NCBI GenBank assembly: GCA_014381825.1
Contig: JACNKX010000137.1
Span: 1 to 32,916 of the forward strand
Length of the DNA: 32,916 nucleotides
Source of the DNA: Planctomycetota bacterium
Lineage (GTDB): Bacteria; Planctomycetota; Planctomycetia; Pirellulales; Pirellulaceae
Direction: 5' to 3'
The notes under the pieces were generated by a model, which saw only the letters and a list, made by a program, of their open reading frames with translations, made no database searches and was not told where the DNA came from. This document shows positions 24,303 to 32,900 of this stretch, piece after piece. The translations under genes and the position numbers were made by a program. Every line of letters begins with the position of its first letter. Positions within the stretch are counted from its first letter, which is position 1.

Positions 24303-27114
24303 TGCCTGCCTCCACCCGCAAGACAATGACAGGACCGAGTTCTGGCAATACGGTTTCTCGCTTACGCAGATTTGCCGCCCACTCCTGCTGTTCCTGCTCG
24401 AGTCGCTTCAAGCGATGTTGGCGTACCTCGGGCAGCCCCAGCCGGTTGAGCGCCTCGAGTCGGACGTGAAACGCATACTCGCACTTTTCCCGTTCCCGAC
24501 TCAAACGCTCTTGGTGCCGTGTATTCAATTCATGAAAGGCATTTTCGCCGAGCCGTTCTGCCTCGGTTCGCAACTCACGCAAGACTGCTGCAACCTCTTC
24601 GCAGGCTTTCGATTCAACCAATTGGACGTCCGGTTGGTCGTCCACCAAAACGTCCCAAATCCGCCGTGCGGTCGGCCCTAGAATCCGGCCGTCATCATGG
24701 CGGAAGATCGGGACAATCTTTACATCGCGCAGACACGACTCGGCGATGGCGATTCTCCACAGCGACCAATAGCCTGCGATCTCGCTCGGCAGATCACCAA
24801 TTCGCAAACAAGAAATCGAATCAGCAGCGATGACACGCGGCAATTGCTGAACCAGACGACGTACACGGGAATCCTCCATACTGACGTGCGACAAGCCATT
24901 GTCCTGTGCGTCCCGGCCGTGAAACGAAACCCGATCCATCCGGCTGCCATCGGGCCAGGCCAGTGAATAGCCAAACAGGTCTTTCTCAACTTTGCCCCCC
25001 TCGCTGCGCAAGTAGGACGTCGTCATTCTTTCGACCCAATACGGCAATGGATGGCTACTTAGCTGCTGAGCCAGTGTCGCATCGAGCTCCGGTTGACCGT
25101 AGAACGAACGTCCATCCGCTTCGTATTTCGCCTGCTCGCGAACCTGCATTACCAACGTGTCGACCTTTGATTCGATGGCCGTCGGATCGACGATCGACTG
25201 GGCGTAAAGTCGCTCGAACATGGAACCGCTTTCGGCTGAGTCCAACACATCCTGCGTTTTATCCACGCCGAATTCTTCCAGAATCGTCGCCAGCTTTTTT
25301 TCCAGCACCTCCTGAACTCGCAATTCCACGCTATCTTCGAAAATCAGATTGAATGCCTTGACGGAATGCTTTTGGCCAATTCGATCGACGCGTCCAATAC
25401 GCTGTTCGATTCGCATTGGATTCCACGGCAGATCGTAGTTGATAATGACGTGGGCGAATTGCAAGTTGAGACCCTCGCCGCCCGCGTCGGTAGAAACCAG
25501 AATCCGCGTCTGTCCGGCAAACTCGCGCTGGACCCTTCGCCGTTCCTCCATGTCCATCGAGCCATTAAGGCAGACAACGGAAAAGCCGCGATGCTCCAGG
25601 AATTCCCGCAGCATTCTTTGCGTCGGAACGAACTCGGTGAAAATCAGGTATTTCAGTTCGGGGTCGTTCTCTTGCTGTTGGTTTTCGTACAGCAGATTCA
25701 GTAACGTTTCGGCACGGGCATCAGCACCGGCCGCCTGGCAACGACGAGCCACCTCAAGCAACAGCTTGACTTCCTCCTTTTCGTTTTGCAGGCCAGCCAG
25801 TCGTGTCGCCAGCAGCTCTTCCAATTGTTCTTCTGAATCCTCATTCAGCAGAGCTTCATCCGAGGGCGTTTCGTCCGTTGTTGTCAGTGTCGTCGACTGC
25901 AGGGCGTCCAGTCGTCGTTCCAACGCGGTAGCAATCGCGCTGGTGCTGCTGGTGACCAGTCGTTGCATCAAGATCATCAAAAAGCCGAGATACTGACGAT
26001 TCTGGCGCATTGCCTGGTTGTAGCCCAATCGGACGTACTCGGTCACCGATTCGTAAAGCTGCTTTTGCAATTGATGGTGTTCTTCCCATCGGACCGGAAC
26101 CAAGCGAGTCGTCCGGGGCATGAACAGCGGATCGCCCTTTTCATTGATGGCGCGGCGTTTCTCCGTACGGATCACATAGGGAGCGACTTTTTCCTTCCGG
26201 ATTTCAGCGGTCGTGATGAATTCTTCCTTGTCCAATAACGCCATGATCCGCTGAAATCCCGCTGTCTTTCCCTGATGCGGAGTTGCGGAAAGCAGCAACA
26301 GATACGGCGCGGCCTCGGCCAGCGCTTTTCCCAGACGATAGCGGGCGACTTGTTCCGTGCTGCCGCCAAGTCGGTGGGCCTCGTCGCAGATAATCAAATC
26401 CCAGCCGGCGTCGATCAAATCGCCAATCCGATCCTGGTTGTATGACTCCAGTTTTTCTTTCGTCCATCCACGTCGTTTCTCGACCGGTTTGATCGAGTCT
26501 GCTGGGCAGACGACTTGATCAAATTGTCGCCAGACATTTTCGTTGCCGTTGAAGCGTCGCAGGGAAGAAATTTCGCTGGGGATCAGCAATCGAAACTCTT
26601 CGCCGAAATGGGTCTGCATCTCCTGCACCCATTGGGTTACCAATCCCTTGGGGGCGACCACCAGAACTCGTTTCACCAGGCCACGAAGTTTCAGCTCACG
26701 AAAGATCAAACCCGCTTCGATCGTTTTGCCCAATCCAACTTCGTCCGCCAGCAGAAAGCGAACCCGATCATCCTTGACTGCCCGCGTGAGTGCGTACAGC
26801 TGGTGGGGCAACGGAATGACGCCTGCTTCCAGCGGCGCGAGCAAAACATCTTGCGTAATGGCGTCGGCAATTCGAGCTGCCGCGGCGGCGTAGGTGATGC
26901 GATCCAAACCACTGACTGGCGTCGCAGTTTCCGGAACGCCAACGGACAAAGACTCAGCGGCCAAACGCTCAACCGTCGCCAGATTTGGAATCCAGACCTG
27001 GTAAACCGTGCGGTTCCAAACCGACTCGGAATCCAGGATGCGCACGCGCTCACCATGAGCACTGCTAAAAGCCCAGTCTCCAACCGAAAATTGTGGTGCT
27101 GTGGTTGTCGACAT
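24295..27114 (-). CDS. RapA/SNF2-type superfamily 2 helicase
   Basis: The 939-aa product is a complete SF2 ATPase: an N-terminal SH3-like segment (VGDWAFSSAHGERVRILD), motif I LLADEVGLGKTIEAGL (122-137), motif II ICDEAHRLGG (242-251), motif III LLSATPHQGK (275-284), the C-terminal lobe IFTEFVPTQRML (491-502), motif V STDAGGEGLNLQ (541-552), and motif VI QRIGRVDRIGQ (571-581). After about 600 comes a charged helical tail rich in Glu/Arg. RapA/HepA-like ATPases translocate on duplex DNA, and related helicases are found in DISARM (DrmD) and BREX-3 (BrxHII). Its place directly before pglZ matches brxHII. The preceding small gene ends 2 bases before its ATG, so the two are translated together. Confidence 0.93.
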   Translation of the reverse strand: MSTTTAPQFSVGDWAFSSAHGERVRILDSESVWNRTVYQVWIPNLATVERLAAESLSVGVPETATPVSGLDRITYAAAAARIADAITQDVLLAPLEAGVIPLPHQLYALTRAVKDDRVRFLLADEVGLGKTIEAGLIFRELKLRGLVKRVLVVAPKGLVTQWVQEMQTHFGEEFRLLIPSEISSLRRFNGNENVWRQFDQVVCPADSIKPVEKRRGWTKEKLESYNQDRIGDLIDAGWDLIICDEAHRLGGSTEQVARYRLGKALAEAAPYLLLLSATPHQGKTAGFQRIMALLDKEEFITTAEIRKEKVAPYVIRTEKRRAINEKGDPLFMPRTTRLVPVRWEEHHQLQKQLYESVTEYVRLGYNQAMRQNRQYLGFLMILMQRLVTSSTSAIATALERRLDALQSTTLTTTDETPSDEALLNEDSEEQLEELLATRLAGLQNEKEEVKLLLEVARRCQAAGADARAETLLNLLYENQQQENDPELKYLIFTEFVPTQRMLREFLEHRGFSVVCLNGSMDMEERRRVQREFAGQTRILVSTDAGGEGLNLQFAHVIINYDLPWNPMRIEQRIGRVDRIGQKHSVKAFNLIFEDSVELRVQEVLEKKLATILEEFGVDKTQDVLDSAESGSMFERLYAQSIVDPTAIESKVDTLVMQVREQAKYEADGRSFYGQPELDATLAQQLSSHPLPYWVERMTTSYLRSEGGKVEKDLFGYSLAWPDGSRMDRVSFHGRDAQDNGLSHVSMEDSRVRRLVQQLPRVIAADSISCLRIGDLPSEIAGYWSLWRIAIAESCLRDVKIVPIFRHDDGRILGPTARRIWDVLVDDQPDVQLVESKACEEVAAVLRELRTEAERLGENAFHELNTRHQERLSREREKCEYAFHVRLEALNRLGLPEVRQHRLKRLEQEQQEWAANLRKRETVLPELGPVIVLRVEAGNG

Positions 27115-27116
27115 TG

Positions 27117-27479
27117 CTACTCGCCCTGCATCAACGCAGCGTTGTCAAAGTACATCAAAAGGTCCTGGTCTTCCTGAATGACTGCTTCCGGCAAGCGGCT
27201 GCGGGCGAACAGGCACTCGAGCCATGATGCACGCCGAAGTCTGGAATCGGTGCGATCTATTTCAAAGACTTTGCCTCGGCGAGTACGAACGAGAATGCTC
27301 GTGGACTTGTTCGTCGCAACAACCACCCAGAACTTGTTAACAACATAGGAATAGCCCTCGCCCTTTTCCGAAGGAGTTACGTTTCGTGCGGCAACTCCGG
27401 GGCGGGCTGCATGCCGTGTGAGACGAAATACAACTCGATCGCCAACGCAAATGCTGGTGCTGCCGAAAAATCGTCCCAT
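27117..27479 (-). CDS. Small SH3-like protein, first gene of the defence island
   Basis: The 120-aa product is beta-rich, with DRVVFRLTRHAARPG, SYVVNKFWVVVATN, STSILVRTRRGKVFEIDR and a helical end. This fits a small SH3/KOW-like barrel with basic faces. AAGGAG lies 6 bases before the ATG, the best ribosome site of the island. The stop is 2 bases from the helicase ATG. I think similar short proteins precede helicase-pglZ pairs elsewhere, but I cannot name a family. It could be a DNA- or helicase-binding adaptor. It is too short and too different to be a BrxF or a methylase remnant. Confidence 0.75.
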   Translation of the reverse strand: MGRFFGSTSICVGDRVVFRLTRHAARPGVAARNVTPSEKGEGYSYVVNKFWVVVATNKSTSILVRTRRGKVFEIDRTDSRLRRASWLECLFARSRLPEAVIQEDQDLLMYFDNAALMQGE

Positions 27480-27610
27480 TTTGCACTCCTTGGCACACGC
27501 AAGTTGGCGCTACGTTCGCGCTGCCGATTTCAACCGGTTAACGAAGTGTACAACCGAGAGTTGAAGAGAGTATTGTGATTGCGTAAAGATCAGTGTTGCT
27601 ATCAGTCGCT

Positions 27611-28039
27611 CTATCGTGCACTTGGGCCTTTGCCAAGCAACTCACGTCTTCGACGTACGTATTCCTGTTCGTACTCATACGAATCGGTTGCGAAATCCTC
27701 TTCCGCGTCTTCGGGCGGCTCGGGCTGATTAGGTTCTGGCAGCCGATTGAATTGGAGATGTGCCAACTTTGCACCAACGGCTGCGATGCAACTGACGATT
27801 AATAAGTACGAGGACAAGCCAACAAAGAAAGAGGCTCGCGATTGCGATTCGACCACCAGCAACGCAGCATTCACAAACTCCGCTTCAGAAAGCGAATCCA
27901 AAGTGTGCCCAGCAGCTGCGTATCGAATATCGAACGAATGCAGCGTCCAAGCTTGTCCTACGCACACGCACGAACCGATGAATGATCCAGCCGAAATTAC
28001 GACGGCTGTCACAATGAGACCTCGAAGCAGTTGGCGCAT
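27611..28039 (-). CDS. Small membrane protein, unknown function
   Basis: The 142-aa product (ATG 28039, with AAAGGAG 6 bases upstream; the frame opens at 28084 without one) has two hydrophobic helices, about residues 5-30 and 70-95. The loop between them (about 40 residues) includes LDSLSEAEFVNAALLVVESQ, and the C-terminal cytoplasmic tail is acidic and proline-rich, then Arg-rich (PEPPEDAEEDFATDS, VRRRRELLG). No family is recognised. It lies upstream of the island in the same direction, with about 130 bases between, and may be an ordinary host gene or a membrane component of the system. Confidence 0.72.
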   Translation of the reverse strand: MRQLLRGLIVTAVVISAGSFIGSCVCVGQAWTLHSFDIRYAAAGHTLDSLSEAEFVNAALLVVESQSRASFFVGLSSYLLIVSCIAAVGAKLAHLQFNRLPEPNQPEPPEDAEEDFATDSYEYEQEYVRRRRELLGKGPSAR

Positions 28040-28557
28040 TATTGACTCCTTTCTGTTACACCGGCGCAATGATCTTGGCAACACATAGTCCGATGAGAGC
28101 GTTTTACCGTTTTGAAATTGATCAAAGTGTTCCGCATGACAGCGTTAGCACGAAGACGAAACAGTAGTCTGAATCACCAGCGCCGCAAGGTGACTGCAAA
28201 CGCGATCGCACAAGACGGATTTGCTGGTCAATGAACGTGATGTGAATAACACAGGAGAAAACTCAAGTTTGGCTTCGCACGTTCCAAGTGTCGTGCGAAA
28301 AGTTTAACGGCGCATTAACGTAAATATCATCTGATTGGTCGGGCGCGCGTCGCTGCCATTCAGTTGGAAATACACCCTGAGTGTGCTGTCCGTCTGACTC
28401 AGCTAACACTTTTTCTAAGATTCCAAATTTTCCCTGCACGAAATCGTGAACAGTCTCCACTAGTCTCATGTCCACCGGTTAACGCATGCATGCCCTTCGC
28501 CGAGTCGGAAATGTTTACCGCACTTACGAACATCAAAATCTGCCAGGAGAGAAGATC
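28040..28557. other. Divergent intergenic region, about 520 bases
   Basis: The stretch separates the start of the small membrane protein (-) from the start of the secreted protein (+), so promoters for both should be here. A 70-codon open frame at 28263-28475 (-) lacks a ribosome site and any recognisable motif, and I do not call it. The sequence accggttaacg at 28474-28484 recurs at 27533-27543; its meaning is unclear. Confidence 0.45.
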
Positions 28558-28986
28558 ATGCTGCGAAAACTGAGTTTAGCGTTGGTTGTCGGGTTGTGTT
28601 TCGTGGGAAACGCATTGGCTCATTCGCCCGAGGACGTTGCTGCACGTTGTGCCGACCGCGTCGAACAGGTCGTCGAGCGAGCGACCAACGCCGCCATGGA
28701 TGAAACGCACGAATGTGTGCGGCGAATTAACGCTTTGCAAGATCAAGGTCGTCACGAGGCTGCCAGGAAGTTGGCGCAGCAGTGCATAAACAATGCGACA
28801 CAACGAACACAAAATGCGGTTGGTTATGTCAACGAGATCTGCGACGAATGTATTGAAGTCTTGCTGCGACTTGACGCACCGCAACTTGCTCGACGCATTA
28901 ACCACTTGTGTGACGAGGCAGTAGAAACGCTTCGTGTTATACTGCACCGCGAGAAGACTGCGATCCTTGACGCCTTGGAAGATTGA
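28558..28986 (+). CDS. Secreted helical protein with six cysteines
   Basis: The 142-aa product has a signal peptide (LSLALVVGLCFVGNALA, cleavage before H22) and an all-helical mature part with Cys at 31, 53, 76, 95, 98 and 118 (for example CDEC at 95-98). Glu/Arg-rich helices occur in repeats of about 22-25 residues (RCADRVEQVVERATNAAM, TQRTQNAVGYVNEICDEC). AGGAGA precedes ATG 28558. Its stop is followed immediately by the TTG start of the sigma factor gene, so it heads an operon with the sigma and anti-sigma genes. It may be the envelope signal or product of that regulatory pair. The repeated helices and even Cys count suggest disulphides or a metal site. No family is recognised. Confidence 0.8.
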   Translation: MLRKLSLALVVGLCFVGNALAHSPEDVAARCADRVEQVVERATNAAMDETHECVRRINALQDQGRHEAARKLAQQCINNATQRTQNAVGYVNEICDECIEVLLRLDAPQLARRINHLCDEAVETLRVILHREKTAILDALED

Positions 28987-29730
28987 TTGACTACCAACGG
29001 ACCAGCATCGCGAACGCCGAGCCCGCTCGATACGAGTGACGCTCGGCGTTCGGCTGCGCGGATGGAACAATCACAAAGTCGATCGCTTGGAGAAGAAGAT
29101 CTTGAGTTCGTGAGACGCTTGATCGAAAGAGATAGCTCGGCATGGACCGAACTCACAACTAGGTATCGCGACGCGATCGTACGAGGCGTCGGTCGCGGCT
29201 GTGCCGAACTTGGATTGACAATCACAGCATCGCGATTGGAAGAAGTTAGTGCAGAAGTCGTCTTTGTGTTGTTCAAGAACGACTTTGCCGCGCTGCGAGG
29301 CTTTCAGGGGCGAAGCAAGTTCGCGACATGGTTGACGGTCGTCACGCGTCGCGTGTGCCTTGCCAAACTTCTGCAACACGAGCGCACCGTTGCGGGCGGG
29401 GTGCGGACGACGACGGATCTTGACTTGAATGCCCTGCCTGGACGAGGTAGCACGTCGAGCCTGGCAGAAGAAATGGAAGCCGAGATGCAGGCGATTCAGG
29501 CTTGCCTGCCTCGGCTTTCCGCTGACGACAGATCGGTAATTGATCGCTTCTTTTTTCATGAACAATCGTATCAGGAGATCGCACAGGAGTTAGGAATTAC
29601 TAAGAACGCGGTTGGCCCCAAGCTGACCCGCGCTCGAAATCGCCTTCGTCGACTCGTTGCTATGTATCAGCAGCGACCAACGACTTCTTCCCAAAAACTC
29701 GATCCCAGGAATCCGAACCATGGATCCTAG
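28987..29730 (+). CDS. ECF-type RNA polymerase sigma factor
   Basis: The 247-aa product has sigma region 2 (SAWTELTTRYRDAIVRG, FQGRSKFATWLTVVTRRVCL at about 100-120) and sigma region 4 with a helix-turn-helix (SYQEIAQELGITKNAVGPKL at about 195-214, then RARNRLRRL). The start is probably TTG 28987 directly after the preceding stop, although ATG 29062 is possible and would shorten the N-terminus by 25 residues; neither has a strong ribosome site, which suggests translational coupling. Its end overlaps the next gene by 11 bases. The pairing with a FecR-domain membrane protein indicates control by a membrane anti-sigma partner. Confidence 0.92.
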   Translation: MTTNGPASRTPSPLDTSDARRSAARMEQSQSRSLGEEDLEFVRRLIERDSSAWTELTTRYRDAIVRGVGRGCAELGLTITASRLEEVSAEVVFVLFKNDFAALRGFQGRSKFATWLTVVTRRVCLAKLLQHERTVAGGVRTTTDLDLNALPGRGSTSSLAEEMEAEMQAIQACLPRLSADDRSVIDRFFFHEQSYQEIAQELGITKNAVGPKLTRARNRLRRLVAMYQQRPTTSSQKLDPRNPNHGS

Positions 29731-31570
29731 CAATGAAAAACTGCTGGACCTGCTTCGGTTAACCGACAGGTCACTAGCTCAAGTCGACGCGGCGACTCTG
29801 CAACGCATGGTCGCCAGCGACGCTGAATTGCGTGCTCGTGCGGAACGCTTGGAACTCGTTCTGCACGCTTCGCAATCGATCGGTACGGATGCCTTGTGGC
29901 ACGACCTTGACTTGTCGGACGCCGAACTAACAGCTGAGATTCTAGACGGGGCTCAGGCATTGGAGGTCTCGACTTCTGCTGATCTCGTTCGGCACGTTGA
30001 TGAGCTTCAAAGCATAACGTCAGGCGAAAGAAGCAACTCGGGCGTTGAAGCGTCAGAAATTGCGTCACGATCATTGCTTGACGCGGTTAATCGAGAGTTG
30101 ATGCTTGACAATCAAGCTGCAGCAGTTGCGAGGATGAACGGTAAAGCCGTCGACTTGGAAATAGTCCAGAGAGCCACGCTTCATAAACCACAATCCAAGC
30201 TTCGACACTATGTGATGTGGCCGATCGCTGTCGGTATAGTTGCTGCGATTGTGTTATTCGTCATGTCGCTTGGATCACAGCCAACTCCGCCGAAGCCGTC
30301 ATCCCCAATTCCCGAACGCTCAGACATCGTTATCGAATCGCCGCCTCAGCCGGCGGTCGTACCTGAAGACTTTCCTGTACAGCCAGATCCCGAACCACAG
30401 ACGATGCCGCAGATCGTGATTGATTCACCTGACGAGGTGGTGCCTGAGGCAGTGGTTGTCGAAGCTCCAGAGTTGCGGCCGCCGCCGGTGGTGCCCGAAG
30501 TCGAACGTCCTATCGTGCCACAAAGACTGAAGTGGAACCGCATCAGTGGACTCGTGGCGACCCAAGTGGAAGGATCTGACTCGTGGTACGCCATCAAAGC
30601 CGAATCGACGTCTATGACAAATTCCGACGGCAGCCCGAAACTGTTCCAAGCATTAGGGAATAGTTGGGGCGAGGCTCGAACCGAGTCAGGGATTCGAGTC
30701 GTACTTGGGCCGGGCGCGGTTGCACGCGTCGGTATCAGTACGGGCGATACCACGAAAGTTCAACTTGACATCCAAGAAGGCAAGGTCAGTGTTGGCGACT
30801 TATCCGCGTCGACTCAAGTGCTCGTGACGCATCAAGCGGATCAAACCGAGTGGCTCGTCAGCAACAGCGACACTACACTTGCTTTTGATTTGCAGCAATC
30901 AACGTCCGAAATGCAACTCGTCCAAGGAAGCTTGCAGTTCGATGGCCAAGCATTCACCGGGCCTTCGAAAGTGACATACAAAGATGGTGGTTGGGAGGCA
31001 CGTCGATTGGCTCGTACGGCTCCTTGGTTGGCTCAACCTCCGAAGTTGTCTCCGGCCGAACGTCAGCTATCGATCATCGCGATCGAAGACGGAGATCTTG
31101 TCGCTGGCTTGATGATGAACCGGCCAGGAATGAACGCGGCGCTCGCTATGGCCGCGACGGATTGGAGCTTGTCGCTAGATCCCGCTCGGACCATTCCGCT
31201 CGCATTGGCTTCGCCTGTTGCAGCTCAACGCTTCGCAGCAGCCGAGTGGCTCGTCGACCCGCAGAATGATCTAGCAACAGTGCGTCCAATCCTCGCGCAG
31301 ATTGCCGCACTGATTCCGCGGTCGCGAAGCAGCGTGCCGCGTTGGATAGCCGCAGTTCGTGGCGATATCCCAATCACAGGGACATTGGCGCAAAACATGT
31401 TGGGTGGCCTCGGACCATCCGAGCCCATGTTCGTTCGCGAGATGGCACTGGCATCATTGATGAATCTCTCTGGTCAAACGTTCCCGTACTATGATCTTCG
31501 CAATCCGAATCGGCAAGCAATCACTCAAATAACGGCAACCCTGCGCCCCTGGATCAATCAATTGCCATAG
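29720..31570 (+). CDS. FecR-domain membrane protein, probable anti-sigma partner
   Basis: The 616-aa product has a cytosolic helical N-terminus of about 160 residues, one transmembrane helix (about 165-185, MWPIAVGIVAAIVLFVMSLG), a Pro/Glu-rich stalk (186-270) and an exported FecR-like beta domain (about 270-410, GIRVVLGPGAVARVGISTGD, VQLDIQEGKVSVGD). A helical C-terminal part with repeat-like segments follows (RTIPLALASPVAAQRFAAAE). ATG 29720 (AGGAA 9 bases upstream) overlaps the sigma gene; the frame opens earlier at 29657. No zinc-finger HxxxCxxC is seen in the N-terminus. Topology and linkage point to a membrane regulator of the sigma factor, as in the FecIR or planctomycete ECF/FecR groups. 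Confidence 0.82.
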   Translation: MDPSNEKLLDLLRLTDRSLAQVDAATLQRMVASDAELRARAERLELVLHASQSIGTDALWHDLDLSDAELTAEILDGAQALEVSTSADLVRHVDELQSITSGERSNSGVEASEIASRSLLDAVNRELMLDNQAAAVARMNGKAVDLEIVQRATLHKPQSKLRHYVMWPIAVGIVAAIVLFVMSLGSQPTPPKPSSPIPERSDIVIESPPQPAVVPEDFPVQPDPEPQTMPQIVIDSPDEVVPEAVVVEAPELRPPPVVPEVERPIVPQRLKWNRISGLVATQVEGSDSWYAIKAESTSMTNSDGSPKLFQALGNSWGEARTESGIRVVLGPGAVARVGISTGDTTKVQLDIQEGKVSVGDLSASTQVLVTHQADQTEWLVSNSDTTLAFDLQQSTSEMQLVQGSLQFDGQAFTGPSKVTYKDGGWEARRLARTAPWLAQPPKLSPAERQLSIIAIEDGDLVAGLMMNRPGMNAALAMAATDWSLSLDPARTIPLALASPVAAQRFAAAEWLVDPQNDLATVRPILAQIAALIPRSRSSVPRWIAAVRGDIPITGTLAQNMLGGLGPSEPMFVREMALASLMNLSGQTFPYYDLRNPNRQAITQITATLRPWINQLP

Positions 31571-31820
31571 CGCCTGCAGAAAGCCTCTTGTCGTAATGCA
31601 TTCCAGATCCACTCACCGAACTATCCCAAATTCGAGTAGCATGGACGAGAGAATCTCGCAAGCGCTATCGATGCTCAAACTAGCTTGGTAAGCAGAGTCA
31701 GATGCTCGATGCTGTCGATTCGATCGCGGTCATCTCTATCGGCTTGAACGGCTCTATGGATGTTGCCGAATGTGCAACATTCGATATCGGCGAAGCCAGC
31801 GTTCCGATTGGTTTGACGTC
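31571..31820. other. Convergent intergenic region
   Basis: The 250 bases lie between the FecR-domain gene (+) and the DHS-like gene (-), which converge. Only the 7-bp hairpin at 31767-31783 stands out. Short open frames here have no motif. Confidence 0.4.
31767..31783. terminator. Hairpin between convergent genes
   Basis: cgaatgt (31767-31773) and acattcg (31777-31783) pair perfectly around a 3-base loop. An alternative pairing of tgttgc (31761-31766) with gcaaca (31774-31779) overlaps it. It lacks a T-run, so a terminator role is only suggested by its place between convergent genes. Confidence 0.35.
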
Positions 31821-32900
31821 TCAACTTCCAAGCTCGTCAAACACTGCCTTCATCAGCAGGGGCCAAACAACCGTGGCGTCGGCATAGACTTCCGCGTAGC
31901 GACCGCCTTCGATGGGTGGGACGAACTTGCCCCAACTGACGCCTTCAGAGTATGTGCAACCAGACAGACCACCCCAATGAACAGGTTCAGGGCAGATGCG
32001 TACGCCGTACTTAAAACGCGGTGCGGTCAACTTGGTGCCGAGCCGCGCGTTGGTGATGTCATAGTATGGCCCGACTTGCTGCGACCAGTTACGCGGGACT
32101 CCGCCACCGATCGTGAGGATGCCAAGTTCTTCAGCCGTTCCGATAAACCGGGCGTATTGTTGAAGGTCGAGAAAGGGATTGAAGGATGGAGTCGTTTGAT
32201 AGATTTCTTCCGGTGTAAGATTGGCTGCGTTTTTCCCTTCGGATCGCAAGGCAGAAGCCATTGCCCAAGTTGAAACGTCGAGTCCCATTTCGCTATCGGT
32301 GAAGGCTGGAATGAATACCGGCACGTTTTGCTCAAAGGCACTGCGCAGGATGCCTGGGCCCTCTGCCACTTCATTCAGCTTCTTGCCCAAGGCATGGCAT
32401 AGTCGAGCCGACGACCAAACGCCTCCCTCCGGTTGTGTCTCATTCAGCACCGCGCGCACGAGTCGCTCGACATCATTCAAATTGGCTTCCATTTCGAGCG
32501 TGTCATAGATGCGGTTGTAGCCTTGCTCAAAGAGGTCTTCGTCTGATTTTGTGGGGTCGTATCGATAGTGAGCCAAGCCGATCGATTCCGTCAGCCCGTG
32601 CGCGATCAATGCTCCGGTCGCCACGATGGCATGCACGATGCCATGGTCGATCATGTCACACACCAATCGACCTTGCTTGGCGACGGTCATGGCTCCGGAC
32701 AGTGTCAGTACAACCTTACAGGACTCTTTGCGAGTCATTTCCACCAAAATGTCAAACGCTTCGCCAAGCTGTCGCCCGCCAAATGCTGTCTTGGACATGG
32801 CTCGAAGCAGTTGGGGGAAAGATTCGACCTCGCGAATCGATAGACTCTCAAGTGGAACAAGACCATCGCTTTGACCGTTGTGTAGTGCTCGCTTCTCCAT
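31821..32900 (-). CDS. Deoxyhypusine-synthase-family enzyme
   Basis: The 359-aa product fits the DHS family (usual length 340-370): LTLSGAMTVAKQGRLVCDMI near 63-82, the NAD-binding region, PAFTDSEMGLD, IGGGVPRNW, and the C-terminal GVSWGKF with the catalytic Lys at position 325 (human DHS uses K329 in the same motif), followed by YAEVYADATVVWPLL. Bacterial members do not make hypusine on EF-P as far as is known; several act on spermidine or other polyamines, for example in homospermidine formation. The start at 32900 has TAAGGAT about 8 bases upstream. It is a single gene with no polyamine neighbours in view, so the substrate is open. Confidence 0.9.
   Translation of the reverse strand: MEKRALHNGQSDGLVPLESLSIREVESFPQLLRAMSKTAFGGRQLGEAFDILVEMTRKESCKVVLTLSGAMTVAKQGRLVCDMIDHGIVHAIVATGALIAHGLTESIGLAHYRYDPTKSDEDLFEQGYNRIYDTLEMEANLNDVERLVRAVLNETQPEGGVWSSARLCHALGKKLNEVAEGPGILRSAFEQNVPVFIPAFTDSEMGLDVSTWAMASALRSEGKNAANLTPEEIYQTTPSFNPFLDLQQYARFIGTAEELGILTIGGGVPRNWSQQVGPYYDITNARLGTKLTAPRFKYGVRICPEPVHWGGLSGCTYSEGVSWGKFVPPIEGGRYAEVYADATVVWPLLMKAVFDELGS

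Noticed and set aside
24295-27114. DISARM system (DrmD-like helicase)
   Set aside because: The helicase could be compared with DrmD, but DrmA, DrmB, DrmC and a DISARM methylase are absent, while PglZ and a BrxA-like gene follow it, so a BREX-type context fits better.
28263-28475. 70-codon - strand open frame
   Set aside because: It has no ribosome binding site and no recognisable motif.
27533-28484. accggttaacg repeat pair (27533-27543 and 28474-28484) as att sites of a mobile island
   Set aside because: It is too short, encloses only the small membrane protein gene and intergenic DNA, and no integrase or tRNA gene is near; kept only as a note.
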